Source of the DNA: Mesorhizobium sp.
GTDB taxonomy: Bacteria; Pseudomonadota; Alphaproteobacteria; Rhizobiales; Rhizobiaceae
Length of the DNA: 7,355 nt
NCBI GenBank assembly: GCA_030698645.1
Contig: JAUYMV010000484.1
Location: 1-7,355 of the forward strand
Direction of reading: 5' to 3'
Shown: positions 1 to 6,301 of the stretch, piece by piece
How the letters are laid out: every line of letters starts with the position of its first letter
Position numbering within the stretch: the first letter of the stretch is position 1
Position numbers and translations under genes: made by a program
Notes under the pieces: generated by a model
The model's database searches: none
Seen by the model: only the letters and a program-made list of their open reading frames with translations
What the model was told of the DNA's origin: nothing

Positions 1-28
1 TCTTGACGAGGTCGGCGGCGTCGATCAT
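1..28 (-). CDS. Possible 5' end of a divergent gene leaving the window (partial)
   Basis: On the minus strand an ATG at 28-26 opens nine codons, read as MIDAADLVK, before the window edge. Seven of the eight codons after the ATG end in C and one in G, as expected for a real gene in this GC-rich DNA, whereas the codons just upstream of the ATG become AT-rich. That contrast suggests a start codon here. No convincing Shine-Dalgarno is seen, and the frame stays open upstream, so the start is not proven. The short peptide resembles the first beta strand of many ABC-transporter ATPases (pattern x-L-V-K), but nine residues cannot support a family call. If real, the gene is divergent from the serine hydrolase and shares its upstream region. 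Confidence 0.28.
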
Positions 29-39
29 GTTGCCAATGG

Positions 40-69
40 TTACATTGCATAACAATCCAATGGAACTAT
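40..69 (+). promoter_or_regulatory. Candidate sigma-70-type promoter for the serine hydrolase gene
   Basis: TTACAT at 40-45 and AACTAT at 64-69 are separated by 18 bp, a loose match to housekeeping -35/-10 boxes, in the only AT-rich part of this end of the window. The -10 box lies about 77 bp before the hydrolase start. The same stretch carries two CCAATGG copies (33-39 and 57-63) that overlap or flank the boxes. The assignment rests on pattern matching only. Confidence 0.25.
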
Positions 70-146
70 CGACCCGGCTGTCGGGCGTGGTCGCCGAATG
101 CGGCGATCGCCGGCCTGGGGCCAATCTAAAAAAGGGAGGAACCATC

Positions 147-1379
147 ATGTTGAAATCTCTTCTGCCAAGGCGCCCGCATGCCATTGTATTGGCCATCGCG
201 GCTTGCGTGCCGCTTTCCCAAGCTCTCGCGCAGGATGATTCCCGCTGGCTCACGCCGACCATGATCACCGCGCGGGCGCACATGTTCGACCCGAACCTCA
301 ACTATCTGACGTTCCAGCACATGGATCGGATGTTTGCGACTCGCACCGTGAAGGCCGGCAGCGAAGTCTGGGCGCTTCCTTCCGAGCCGGTATCGCTGGA
401 AGGAGAATACATGATCAAGGAGCGGACGCTCAGTCTCGAGGAGGCTCTCGAAGCCACTTCCACGAACGCTCTGGTCGTCATCAAGGACGGGAAGATCGTC
501 TATGAAACCTACCGAAACGGTAGTGACGAGAACACGCGGTTCCTGACCTTCTCCGTAGCCAAGTCCTATGTGTCCACACTGATCGGGCTGGCATTGGCCG
601 ATGGTGCCATAGCGAGCCTCGACGACAAGGTGACGCAATACCTGCCCGAAATGAAGGGCACCGGCTATGACGGACCGACCATCCGCGACCTTCTGCGCAT
701 GCGCTCGGGCGTGGATTGGCTCGAGGTCTATGAGTTCGGCAGCAAAACGCAGTTGACCACGGTGCACGACAATTCGCTTGTCGCCTACCGGTATCGGTGG
801 TGCGACTACGCGGCGAACGACTCCAAGCCCGGTTCGAACGCGCCGGACGCGGTCTTCAATTATGCCACGCTGGACACGAGCGTGCTCGGCTGCGTTCTTG
901 AGAAGGCCGTGGGCAAGACCGGCTCGGAATACATGTCGGAAAAGCTGTGGGGACCGGCCGGCATGGAAGACGACGCCTACTGGATCATGGACGGGCCAGA
1001 CTCCGTGGGACGCGAGTTCTACGGAGCCGGCCTCAATGCCACAGCGCGCGACCATGCCCGCTACGGCCTGATGTTTCTGAATGGCGGCATCGCGAATGGC
1101 AAACAGGTGGTGCCCGCCGATTGGGTGAAGGAAGCGACCATTCCGGATGAGGGTTACGAACCGGTCGCGCCAAACGCATCCGTTGGCTACCAGTATCAGT
1201 GGTGGACGTACCCGGACTCCGACACCTACGCGGCGCGTGGTCTTCACCATCAGTACATCCACATCGATCCGAGCAACAACATGGTCATCGTGAAGGTGAG
1301 CCATACCGCGGAGCCAGTCGGTCGCGATGAAGAGAACATGCAGCTCTTCACTCAGATCGCGAAACGCGTCGGCGGCTGA
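147..1379 (+). CDS. Exported serine hydrolase, beta-lactamase / NylB-like family
   Basis: The 410-residue product belongs to the serine beta-lactamase-like superfamily (COG1680 type), which includes class C beta-lactamases, esterases, D-aminopeptidases and 6-aminohexanoate-dimer hydrolases. The nucleophile motif S-V-A-K is at residues 136-139 (Ser136, Lys139). The second-motif tyrosine is Tyr239 in F-N-Y-A-T, followed by the usual L-G seven residues on. The third motif region is G-L-H-H-Q-Y at 365-370, before I-D-P. I chose the ATG at 147 because GGGAGGA lies 6 bp upstream (134-140) and it begins a signal peptide: basic n-region, hydrophobic core near 12-20, and an A-L-A/Q site at 26-29. The open frame extends back to base 3, but that part is not protein-like. 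I-A-A-C at 17-20 is a possible lipobox, so it could instead be a lipoprotein. The substrate is unknown, and nothing here shows antibiotic resistance. It appears monocistronic. Confidence 0.88.
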   Translation: MLKSLLPRRPHAIVLAIAACVPLSQALAQDDSRWLTPTMITARAHMFDPNLNYLTFQHMDRMFATRTVKAGSEVWALPSEPVSLEGEYMIKERTLSLEEALEATSTNALVVIKDGKIVYETYRNGSDENTRFLTFSVAKSYVSTLIGLALADGAIASLDDKVTQYLPEMKGTGYDGPTIRDLLRMRSGVDWLEVYEFGSKTQLTTVHDNSLVAYRYRWCDYAANDSKPGSNAPDAVFNYATLDTSVLGCVLEKAVGKTGSEYMSEKLWGPAGMEDDAYWIMDGPDSVGREFYGAGLNATARDHARYGLMFLNGGIANGKQVVPADWVKEATIPDEGYEPVAPNASVGYQYQWWTYPDSDTYAARGLHHQYIHIDPSNNMVIVKVSHTAEPVGRDEENMQLFTQIAKRVGG

Positions 1380-1610
1380 TCACATCGGCATGGCGAATGC
1401 GCCAGAATTGCGGGGCCTGGCAGTCCGGCGAGCGCTAATCCGCACGCCGGCTCCAAGGCTCGGCAGTCAGGTCACCCCGCAAGGCGATTCATTCTGCACA
1501 CCTTGAGGTCATGTTCTTAGGGCGCCGGCGCGTACACCCATCGCGCGTTTGCCCCCGTCAGCGTTTCCCGCTAGAAGGCTGCCCGACAAAGACCGGCCGC
1601 AAGGACATCC

Positions 1611-2507
1611 ATGACCACGGACATTGCCGAAACCGCCGCAATGCAGGCGCGCCTCCTGTCGGCTGCGCTGCCCTACATGCAGCGCTACGAGAACAAGACC
1701 GTCGTCGTGAAGTATGGCGGCCACGCCATGGGCGATCCCGAACTCGGCAAGGCTTTTGCGCGCGACATCGCGCTGCTCAAGCAGTCGGGCGTCAACCCGA
1801 TCGTGGTGCACGGCGGCGGGCCGCAGATCGGCGCGATGCTGGCCAAGATGGGCATCGAATCGAAGTTCGAAGGCGGCCTGCGCGTCACCGACCGGAGCAC
1901 GGTCGAGATCGTCGAGATGGTGCTCGCCGGCTCGATCAACAAGGAGATCGTGGCGCTCATCAACGCCGAGGGCGAATGGGCGATCGGCCTGTGCGGCAAG
2001 GACGGCAACATGGTCTTCGCCGAGAAGGCCCACAAGACGGTCAAGGACCCGGATTCCAATATTGAGCGCGTGCTGGACCTCGGCTTCGTCGGCGAGCCGG
2101 TCGAGGTCGACCGCACACTGCTCGACCTGCTGGCGCGCTCGGAAATGATCCCGGTCATCGCGCCGGTGGCGCCCGGCCGCGACGGCCATACCTACAACAT
2201 CAACGCCGACACCTTCGCCGGCGCGATTGCCGGCGCGCTTGGTGCCTCGCGCCTGCTGTTCCTGACCGACGTCCCCGGCGTGCTCGACAGGGACAAGAAC
2301 CTTATCGACGAGCTGACCGTGGCGCAGGCGAAGATCCTCATTGCCGACGGCACTATTTCCGGGGGTATGATTCCGAAAGTCGAGACCTGTATCGAAGCGA
2401 TCGAGCGGGGCGTCGAGGGTGTCGTCATTCTCAACGGCAAGACCCCGCATGCCGTGCTGCTCGAACTCTTCACGCAGCATGGCGCCGGAACGCTCATCGT
2501 TCCATGA
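1611..2507 (+). CDS. argB: Acetylglutamate kinase (N-acetyl-L-glutamate 5-kinase)
   Basis: This cytoplasmic enzyme uses ATP to phosphorylate N-acetyl-L-glutamate, the second step of arginine synthesis through acetylated intermediates. At 298 residues it is full length for the family. Amino-acid-kinase fold motifs are all present: K-Y-G-G at 34-37, H-G-G-G-P-Q at 67-72, G-G-L-R-V-T-D at 88-94, N-I-N-A-D at 196-200, L-T-D-V-P-G-V at 218-224 and G-G-M-I-P-K at 251-256. An N-terminal helix-like extension of about 25 residues precedes the first motif, and the C-terminus keeps His280, E-L-F-T (285-288) and G-x-G-T. Both traits mark the hexameric, arginine-inhibited class, so feedback inhibition is likely (inference from family). 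AAGGA at 1601-1605 sits five bases before the ATG. The gene stands alone: the upstream hydrolase gene ends 231 bp away, and the GMC gene converges from the right across a shared hairpin. Confidence 0.97.
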   Translation: MTTDIAETAAMQARLLSAALPYMQRYENKTVVVKYGGHAMGDPELGKAFARDIALLKQSGVNPIVVHGGGPQIGAMLAKMGIESKFEGGLRVTDRSTVEIVEMVLAGSINKEIVALINAEGEWAIGLCGKDGNMVFAEKAHKTVKDPDSNIERVLDLGFVGEPVEVDRTLLDLLARSEMIPVIAPVAPGRDGHTYNINADTFAGAIAGALGASRLLFLTDVPGVLDRDKNLIDELTVAQAKILIADGTISGGMIPKVETCIEAIERGVEGVVILNGKTPHAVLLELFTQHGAGTLIVP

Positions 2508-2512
2508 GCGAG

Positions 2513-2536
2513 GGCGGCGCGATCGCTCGCGCCGCC
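2513..2536. terminator. Shared hairpin between convergent argB and the GMC gene
   Basis: The 37-bp gap between the two convergent stop codons holds a perfect 10-bp GC-rich stem: GGCGGCGCGA at 2513-2522 pairs with TCGCGCCGCC at 2527-2536 around the loop TCGC. It starts 5 bp after the argB stop and ends 8 bp from the GMC stop, so it is placed to stop transcription from both sides. Neither side has a run of T, so it is not a textbook intrinsic terminator. It may work with Rho, or mainly protect the 3' ends of the transcripts. Confidence 0.6.
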
Positions 2537-2544
2537 AACCGGAA

Positions 2545-3984
2545 CTAAGACGCCATCGTCCGCGCCAGATGGTCGCCGAGCCTGACCGCGATCGCCGTCA
2601 GCGTGGTCGTCGGCGTACACTGGCCTGCGGTTGCGAAGACCGACGATCCGGCGCAGTAGAGATTGGCCATGCCGTGCACCTTGCAGTCGCCGTCGACGAC
2701 GCTGGTCGCAGGATCGCTGCCCATGCGGGTGCCACCCATATGGTGGTTGCCGGCAATCTCCATGTCGTCGGGGTAGTCGTCGCCGTTGCGCACCCAGTCG
2801 CTGATGCGCAGCCGTCCGAGGTCCTTGCGCGCGAACTCCTCTCCGAACAGGCGCATGCCTTCGAGCAGCACCTTGCGGTCGAGTTCGCCTTTCCTCCAGT
2901 GCAGTTCGATGCGCGGCACCCCGCTGGCGTCGCGGTCCGTCGCGGACAGGGCGACACGGTTGCTCTCGACCGGCGGCTGTTCCCAGTCGATGTGTACGCG
3001 CGCGGTACACTGCAGATGGGAGCCGAGCGTCTTGGAGACCCACTCGGTGATTTCCGGAGCCCGACAGGCGATATCCGCCATGAACTTCTTTGCACCGAAA
3101 TATGGCATCGTCTCAAGCTGTATGTGGAAATTCGGCACACCGAGCTTGGCCATCGCCTCGACCGAGGGAATCAGGAACGCGTCGCCGTCTGCGTCCGGCT
3201 TCAACGCGTCCCGGTTGGTGATGAACGCATTGCCGGCCCAATACATCGGATGCTCCATCCAGTAGCGGCCGAGCGCCCCGGCGTTCGGCACCACGCCGCC
3301 GTTCGAGCGCTCGTTCGACCACAGCAACAGACGCGAGTTCTCCAGGCCGCCGGTGGCGACGACGAAATGGCTGGCAGTCATCTCGCCGGCGTCCGCGCCG
3401 CGCGACCAGAGTTTGGCCGAGGTCACCGAACGGCCGTTGCCGACGAGTTCCGATACTTCGGTGTTGAGAACGACGGCGATTGACCCGCTTCTGGCCAACT
3501 CGTCGCGGAACTTCTCGCCAAAATGGACGTGGTCGCTCTTGATCATCTGCATTGCGCGGAAGCTGTCGGTAACCGGATGGTCGGGCTCGAACGCCTGAAT
3601 GCCGAGGATGTCGTACACTTCGGCAAAGAACGGTTCGAGATCGGCCCGGCCGATCGGCCAGCCGGAGTGGGGAATGTAGGATTTCGCCTCGAAATCGTAT
3701 GATTCGAGGATGCGGCACCAGCCCGCCCAATGGTTCGAGGAGCCGCCGAGGAAGCGCAGTCTCGTCACGTCGAGGTCGAAATAGGTGTCACCGAACGTCT
3801 TGCCCTTGTAGAAGTCCTGCGATTCCTCCGTGTATTCCTCGCCGCCGGCCTCGAAAAGGACGGTTGGGATGCCGCTCCGATGCAGTTTGTGGGCGACAGT
3901 GATGCCGGCTGGTCCGCCGCCGATGATGGCGACGCGCGGTGCGAAGTTCGCGGCGCGATAGGCCGCCATGTCCTGGAAAATCAT
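2545..3984 (-). CDS. GMC-family FAD-dependent oxidoreductase (catalytic subunit, no signal peptide)
   Basis: The 479-residue protein is a glucose-methanol-choline type flavoenzyme (COG2303), which oxidises an alcohol or sugar hydroxyl using FAD. The dinucleotide-binding motif G-G-G-P-A-G is at 22-27, with the ribose-binding glutamate at Glu45 (F-E-A-G-G). The second FAD motif G-G-S-S-N-H-W-A-G is at 80-88 and A-T-G-G-L-E-N at 210-216. The C-terminal domain has N-H-H-M-G-G-T-R-M-G at 413-422, with His415 the likely catalytic base. The usual second catalytic Asn or His before Pro near the end is Thr457 here (C-T-P-T-T). No signal peptide precedes the FAD motif. The start overlaps the stop of the upstream Tat-signal microprotein in ATGA, with GGAG (complement of 3994-3997) nine bases before it, so translation is probably coupled. 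An ATG five codons downstream is an alternative start. Substrate and electron acceptor are unknown; sugar or glucoside dehydrogenase is one possibility. Confidence 0.9.
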   Translation of the reverse strand: MIFQDMAAYRAANFAPRVAIIGGGPAGITVAHKLHRSGIPTVLFEAGGEEYTEESQDFYKGKTFGDTYFDLDVTRLRFLGGSSNHWAGWCRILESYDFEAKSYIPHSGWPIGRADLEPFFAEVYDILGIQAFEPDHPVTDSFRAMQMIKSDHVHFGEKFRDELARSGSIAVVLNTEVSELVGNGRSVTSAKLWSRGADAGEMTASHFVVATGGLENSRLLLWSNERSNGGVVPNAGALGRYWMEHPMYWAGNAFITNRDALKPDADGDAFLIPSVEAMAKLGVPNFHIQLETMPYFGAKKFMADIACRAPEITEWVSKTLGSHLQCTARVHIDWEQPPVESNRVALSATDRDASGVPRIELHWRKGELDRKVLLEGMRLFGEEFARKDLGRLRISDWVRNGDDYPDDMEIAGNHHMGGTRMGSDPATSVVDGDCKVHGMANLYCAGSSVFATAGQCTPTTTLTAIAVRLGDHLARTMAS

Positions 3985-4142
3985 GCCAGGTCGCTCCGCT
4001 TCAGGATCCAGCCGTCAACCTCGACGAGGTCGTCTTTCTCGATCACGTGGACATTCCTGAAAAGGGCGAGCGTCGGCAGCATCAGGAGAAGGGCTGTCAG
4101 GAAAAGGCGGCGAGTTGTGTCGGTATTGCTTTCTTTGGTCAT
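3981..4142 (-). CDS. 53-residue twin-arginine-signal microprotein coupled to the GMC oxidoreductase
   Basis: This short gene would be missed by usual length cutoffs. Its ATG is at 4142-4140 and its TGA at 3983-3981; the TGA shares two bases with the GMC ATG (overlap ATGA, 3984-3981). The protein begins MTKESNTDTT and continues R-R-L-F-L-T, so residues 10-16 fit the Tat consensus (S/T)-R-R-x-F-L-K closely. A hydrophobic stretch follows at 13-28. The rest is a charged tail with E-V-D-G-W-I-L-K-R-S-D-L at 41-52. There is no cysteine, so no heme or lipid attachment. The ribosome site is weak (GGA about 9-11 bases before ATG). Known FAD dehydrogenases often carry a small Tat-signal subunit that brings the signal-less catalytic subunit to the periplasm. 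By position and form this could be a minimal such partner (inference). It could also be a membrane-bound peptide that anchors or matures the enzyme. I do not recognise a named family. Confidence 0.72.
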   Translation of the reverse strand: MTKESNTDTTRRLFLTALLLMLPTLALFRNVHVIEKDDLVEVDGWILKRSDLA

Positions 4143-4331
4143 CGTGGGGATCCGTCGTAGGGTGAAGCCAGGCGGTGTGCCCTTTCAGAACGGCACATCC
4201 ACATCGAACAAGGCCAGAACCATGCCACTACTGGCCGGAACAATGCGGATCGGTCGATTTGGCGTCGGCATGGTTTCGGATAGGTTACCGCGCGTGGCTT
4301 TCGCCGCGCTGTTCCTGATCTTGGCTAACAG

Positions 4332-5237
4332 TCAACCAACGAGCAGCAACAGGAGGATGCCGCCGACGATCAATACGCAACCGGCGGTTTCATAGGCGTT
4401 TATCCGCTCCTTGAAGAACAGGATCGACGACGCGAAGGTGAAGATCATCTCGATCTGCGCGAGCGCCTTGACGATCGCCGCCTGCTGCAGGGTCATTGCC
4501 ATGAACCAGCCAAACGACGCCGTTGCGCCAACCGCGCCGACGAACAGGGCGGGCTTCCAGGCATCAGCGATACGCGCCAGTTCGGCACGATCCCGCCAGA
4601 GCATCCAGGCGCCCATCAGCGCGGTCTGGAGAACGATGACGACGGCGAGCGTCACTGCGGCCTGCATCATGAAGTTTGGTCCGCCGAGCGCGAGCGAGGC
4701 AGCGCGGTAGGCCACCGCGGAAATCCCGAAAGCCGTGCCCGACGTCAGGCCGATCAGCGCGTTGCGGCTGACCAGGGATGCGACCAGAGCGCGCGGCGAC
4801 ATCGCCGTATGCGCAATCGAGATCAGCACCACGCCGAACACGCTCACCGCGATGGCGGCCAGAGTTCCGGCCGTCACCCTCTCGCCGAGAAACAGCAGGC
4901 CGAACAGCGCGGCCTGCGCCGGTTCGGTGCGCGAATAGGCGGTCCCTACGGCGAAGTTGCGAAAGGAAAACAGGTAGACCAGCAGGAAGGTGGCGGCGAT
5001 CTGGGAAACCCCGCCGACGATCGCCCATGCGAAGAATACTGGATTGAGCACCGGCAACGCGTAGCCGACGACGGCATGCAGCAGGACGACGAACGACAGC
5101 GCGAAAGGCAGGCCGAAGCCGAAGCGCACGAAGGTTGCCCCAGTCGTGCCCATGACGGCCTTGAGATGCTTCTGGCCGACCGACCGCAAATTCTGCAGGA
5201 AGGCAGCGAGAAGCGTAATTGGTATCCAGAGTTCCAA
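4332..5237 (-). CDS. EamA/DMT-superfamily inner-membrane transporter
   Basis: The 301-residue, very hydrophobic protein has about ten predicted membrane helices in two similar halves, the layout of drug/metabolite transporter (EamA) permeases. The internal duplication shows: F-L-G-E-R-V-T near 116-122 followed by a helix ending around 143, and F-F-K-E-R-I-N at 274-280 followed by a final helix to 300. Members export amino acids, metabolites or other small molecules; the substrate cannot be read from sequence. The start is TTG at 5237-5235 (E-L-W-I-P follows). An in-frame TGA lies upstream with no ATG or GTG between, and the next Met is at residue 29, inside the conserved region, so TTG is the best choice. 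No good Shine-Dalgarno precedes it. The diguanylate cyclase gene ends 68 bp upstream on the same strand; the microprotein starts 189 bp downstream. Confidence 0.88.
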   Translation of the reverse strand: MELWIPITLLAAFLQNLRSVGQKHLKAVMGTTGATFVRFGFGLPFALSFVVLLHAVVGYALPVLNPVFFAWAIVGGVSQIAATFLLVYLFSFRNFAVGTAYSRTEPAQAALFGLLFLGERVTAGTLAAIAVSVFGVVLISIAHTAMSPRALVASLVSRNALIGLTSGTAFGISAVAYRAASLALGGPNFMMQAAVTLAVVIVLQTALMGAWMLWRDRAELARIADAWKPALFVGAVGATASFGWFMAMTLQQAAIVKALAQIEMIFTFASSILFFKERINAYETAGCVLIVGGILLLLLVG

Positions 5238-5249
5238 GCGAGCAGGTCC

Positions 5250-5289
5250 GGCGGCGGGGTGTCGGGGTCATAGACCCGTTGGCGCCGCC
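5250..5289 (-). promoter_or_regulatory. Nested stem-loop between the cyclase gene and the transporter TTG start
   Basis: GGCGGCG at 5250-5256 pairs with CGCCGCC at 5283-5289, enclosing a smaller hairpin GGGTC (5265-5269) / GACCC (5273-5277) with a 3-base loop. On the minus strand this lies between the cyclase stop and the transporter start, ending 12 bases before the TTG. It could be a weak terminator after the cyclase gene, or a leader structure affecting the poorly marked start. The stems are short and GC-rich pairing can arise by chance, so the function is open. Confidence 0.3.
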
Positions 5290-5305
5290 AGGGCAATGCC
5301 GGCCT

Positions 5306-6067
5306 TCACGCGGCGAGGCGTTTCACGTCGTCGACGACAATGCGGTTTCGACCGGCGTGCTTCGCCTGATATAGGCGGCGGTCGGCCTCGCGCATCAATG
5401 TCGAGGTTCCCGCGTCCGGCGGGCAGACGACGCCGCCGATGCTGACCGTAAGCGTCATCGTCTTGCCTTGGGCCGGCATGAACGCGACGTCCTGCACTTC
5501 GGCGCGAATACGCTCGGCAATAAGGGCCGCCGTGCCGAGGTCGGCGCCGCGCAGGAATATGCCGAATTCCTCGCCGCCGATCCGGCCGATGACGTCGTCT
5601 TCGCGAACGGCGCGCTCGATCGCGCCGGCGATGTCTGTCAGTGCGTCGTCTCCAACCTGATGACCATAGGAATCGTTGATCCGCTTGAAGTGGTCCGCAT
5701 CGGCGAGAAGCAGGTAACCGCGATCGGTCCTGCGCCTCGTCGCTTCGAGCGCCGCGAAAAATGCCTCGCGGTTCAGAAACCCGGTCATTGCGTCGCGGCG
5801 GGATTTCTCGGCCAGCCGCGCATGTGCGCGCTCCAGTTCGTGATGGGCCTGGCGCAATTCGTCGTGCAACGCCATCAGACGCTTCTTCTGCCATATCGCA
5901 TAGCCGCTGGCCGGGAAGGCAATTACCAGCGGGCAGATGGCGCACATCAGCCAGGCCGTTCCGTCGACCCGACCGCCCATAGCCGGAACCAGAGTCACGG
6001 CAATCAGCAGCGAGGCCGCCACTGAAAAAAGCGCGATCGCGCCTGCCCTGATGAATATGTGCGTCAT
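5306..6067 (-). CDS. Membrane-bound diguanylate cyclase (GGDEF domain)
   Basis: The protein makes the second messenger cyclic di-GMP from two GTP. With the ATG at 6067 it has 253 residues. Two membrane helices at about 6-29 and 38-59 are joined by a short loop, followed by a charged, probably coiled-coil linker at about 60-92 and a GGDEF domain. The domain starts with D-A-M-T-G-F-L-N-R (92-100), has D-A-D-H-F-K-R-I-N-D at 123-132, the signature G-G-E-E-F at 164-168, and ends with L-Y-Q-A-K-H-A-G-R-N at 232-241. R-E-D-D at 155-158, five residues before the signature, is an intact R-x-x-D inhibitory site, so product feedback is likely. No EAL domain or separate sensor domain is seen, so any input would come through the membrane part. 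A TTG at 6133 would add 22 residues that do not look like a signal or membrane segment; I prefer the ATG, although its ribosome site is weak. It is divergent from the FAS1 gene. Confidence 0.93.
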   Translation of the reverse strand: MTHIFIRAGAIALFSVAASLLIAVTLVPAMGGRVDGTAWLMCAICPLVIAFPASGYAIWQKKRLMALHDELRQAHHELERAHARLAEKSRRDAMTGFLNREAFFAALEATRRRTDRGYLLLADADHFKRINDSYGHQVGDDALTDIAGAIERAVREDDVIGRIGGEEFGIFLRGADLGTAALIAERIRAEVQDVAFMPAQGKTMTLTVSIGGVVCPPDAGTSTLMREADRRLYQAKHAGRNRIVVDDVKRLAA

Positions 6068-6142
6068 CGCTAACCCCGGCCCCGGTGCAATCTCTCCGAG
6101 AGCGTTGAACTTCACGTTGCGCAATTGCTTCAATTTGTAACT

Positions 6143-6185
6143 ACCGGTCGGATTTCACGTTCCGCCACCACTCTTATCGACCGGT
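6143..6185. promoter_or_regulatory. Inverted ACCGGT-containing repeat in the divergent cyclase/fasciclin region
   Basis: ACCGGTCG at 6143-6150 and CGACCGGT at 6178-6185 form an 8-base inverted repeat. Each contains the palindrome ACCGGT, and the copies are 37 bp apart, about 3.5 helical turns. They lie in the 234-bp region between the divergent cyclase and FAS1 genes, where a regulator of either gene could bind. A TTGCGCAA palindrome (6117-6124) lies nearby. I found no convincing -35/-10 pair here. In GC-rich DNA such pairs can be chance. Confidence 0.22.
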
Positions 6186-6301
6186 TAGGCAGTCGGCGCC
6201 GCAAGCGGATTGTTTTTGGGTCGGCCCGAAACTTAGCGGGATGTGGTCGCGTATCTGACTTTGTCCCCGCCCCCGAGGGAACACAACAAGGAGAGTCATT
6301 C

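Noticed and set aside
62..89. GGAAC followed by a CGT, resembling an EcfG-type (general stress) promoter
   Set aside because: The spacing to the GT is about 20 bases instead of the usual 16-17 and the -10 lacks the final T.
126..1304. A 392-codon open frame on the minus strand across the serine hydrolase
   Set aside because: It is antisense to a gene with clear catalytic motifs, and its translation has no recognisable domain. Long antisense frames are expected in GC-rich genes.
1391..1404. Small hairpin TGGCG-AATG-CGCCA after the serine hydrolase stop
   Set aside because: Only five pairs and no T run; such stems are common by chance in GC-rich DNA, so I do not call a terminator.
1509..2480. 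A 323-codon open frame on the minus strand across argB
   Set aside because: It mirrors the third-position bias of argB, which has every family motif; the antisense product looks like no known protein.
4185..4271. A 28-codon minus-strand frame upstream of the microprotein, ending V-D-V-P-F
   Set aside because: It is too short to judge, with no clear ribosome site and no recognisable feature. It might be a leader peptide, but nothing supports that.
3730..4395. A 221-codon plus-strand frame across the GMC start, microprotein and gap
   Set aside because: It is antisense to both genes and to the end of the transporter gene, with a low-quality Arg-rich translation. The signal-peptide-like stretch near 4270 is a by-product of opposite-strand sequence.
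6068..6133. Extension of the diguanylate cyclase to a TTG start at 6133
   Set aside because: The extra 22 residues look like untranslated sequence, and the ATG at 6067 places the first membrane helix right at the N-terminus, as expected.
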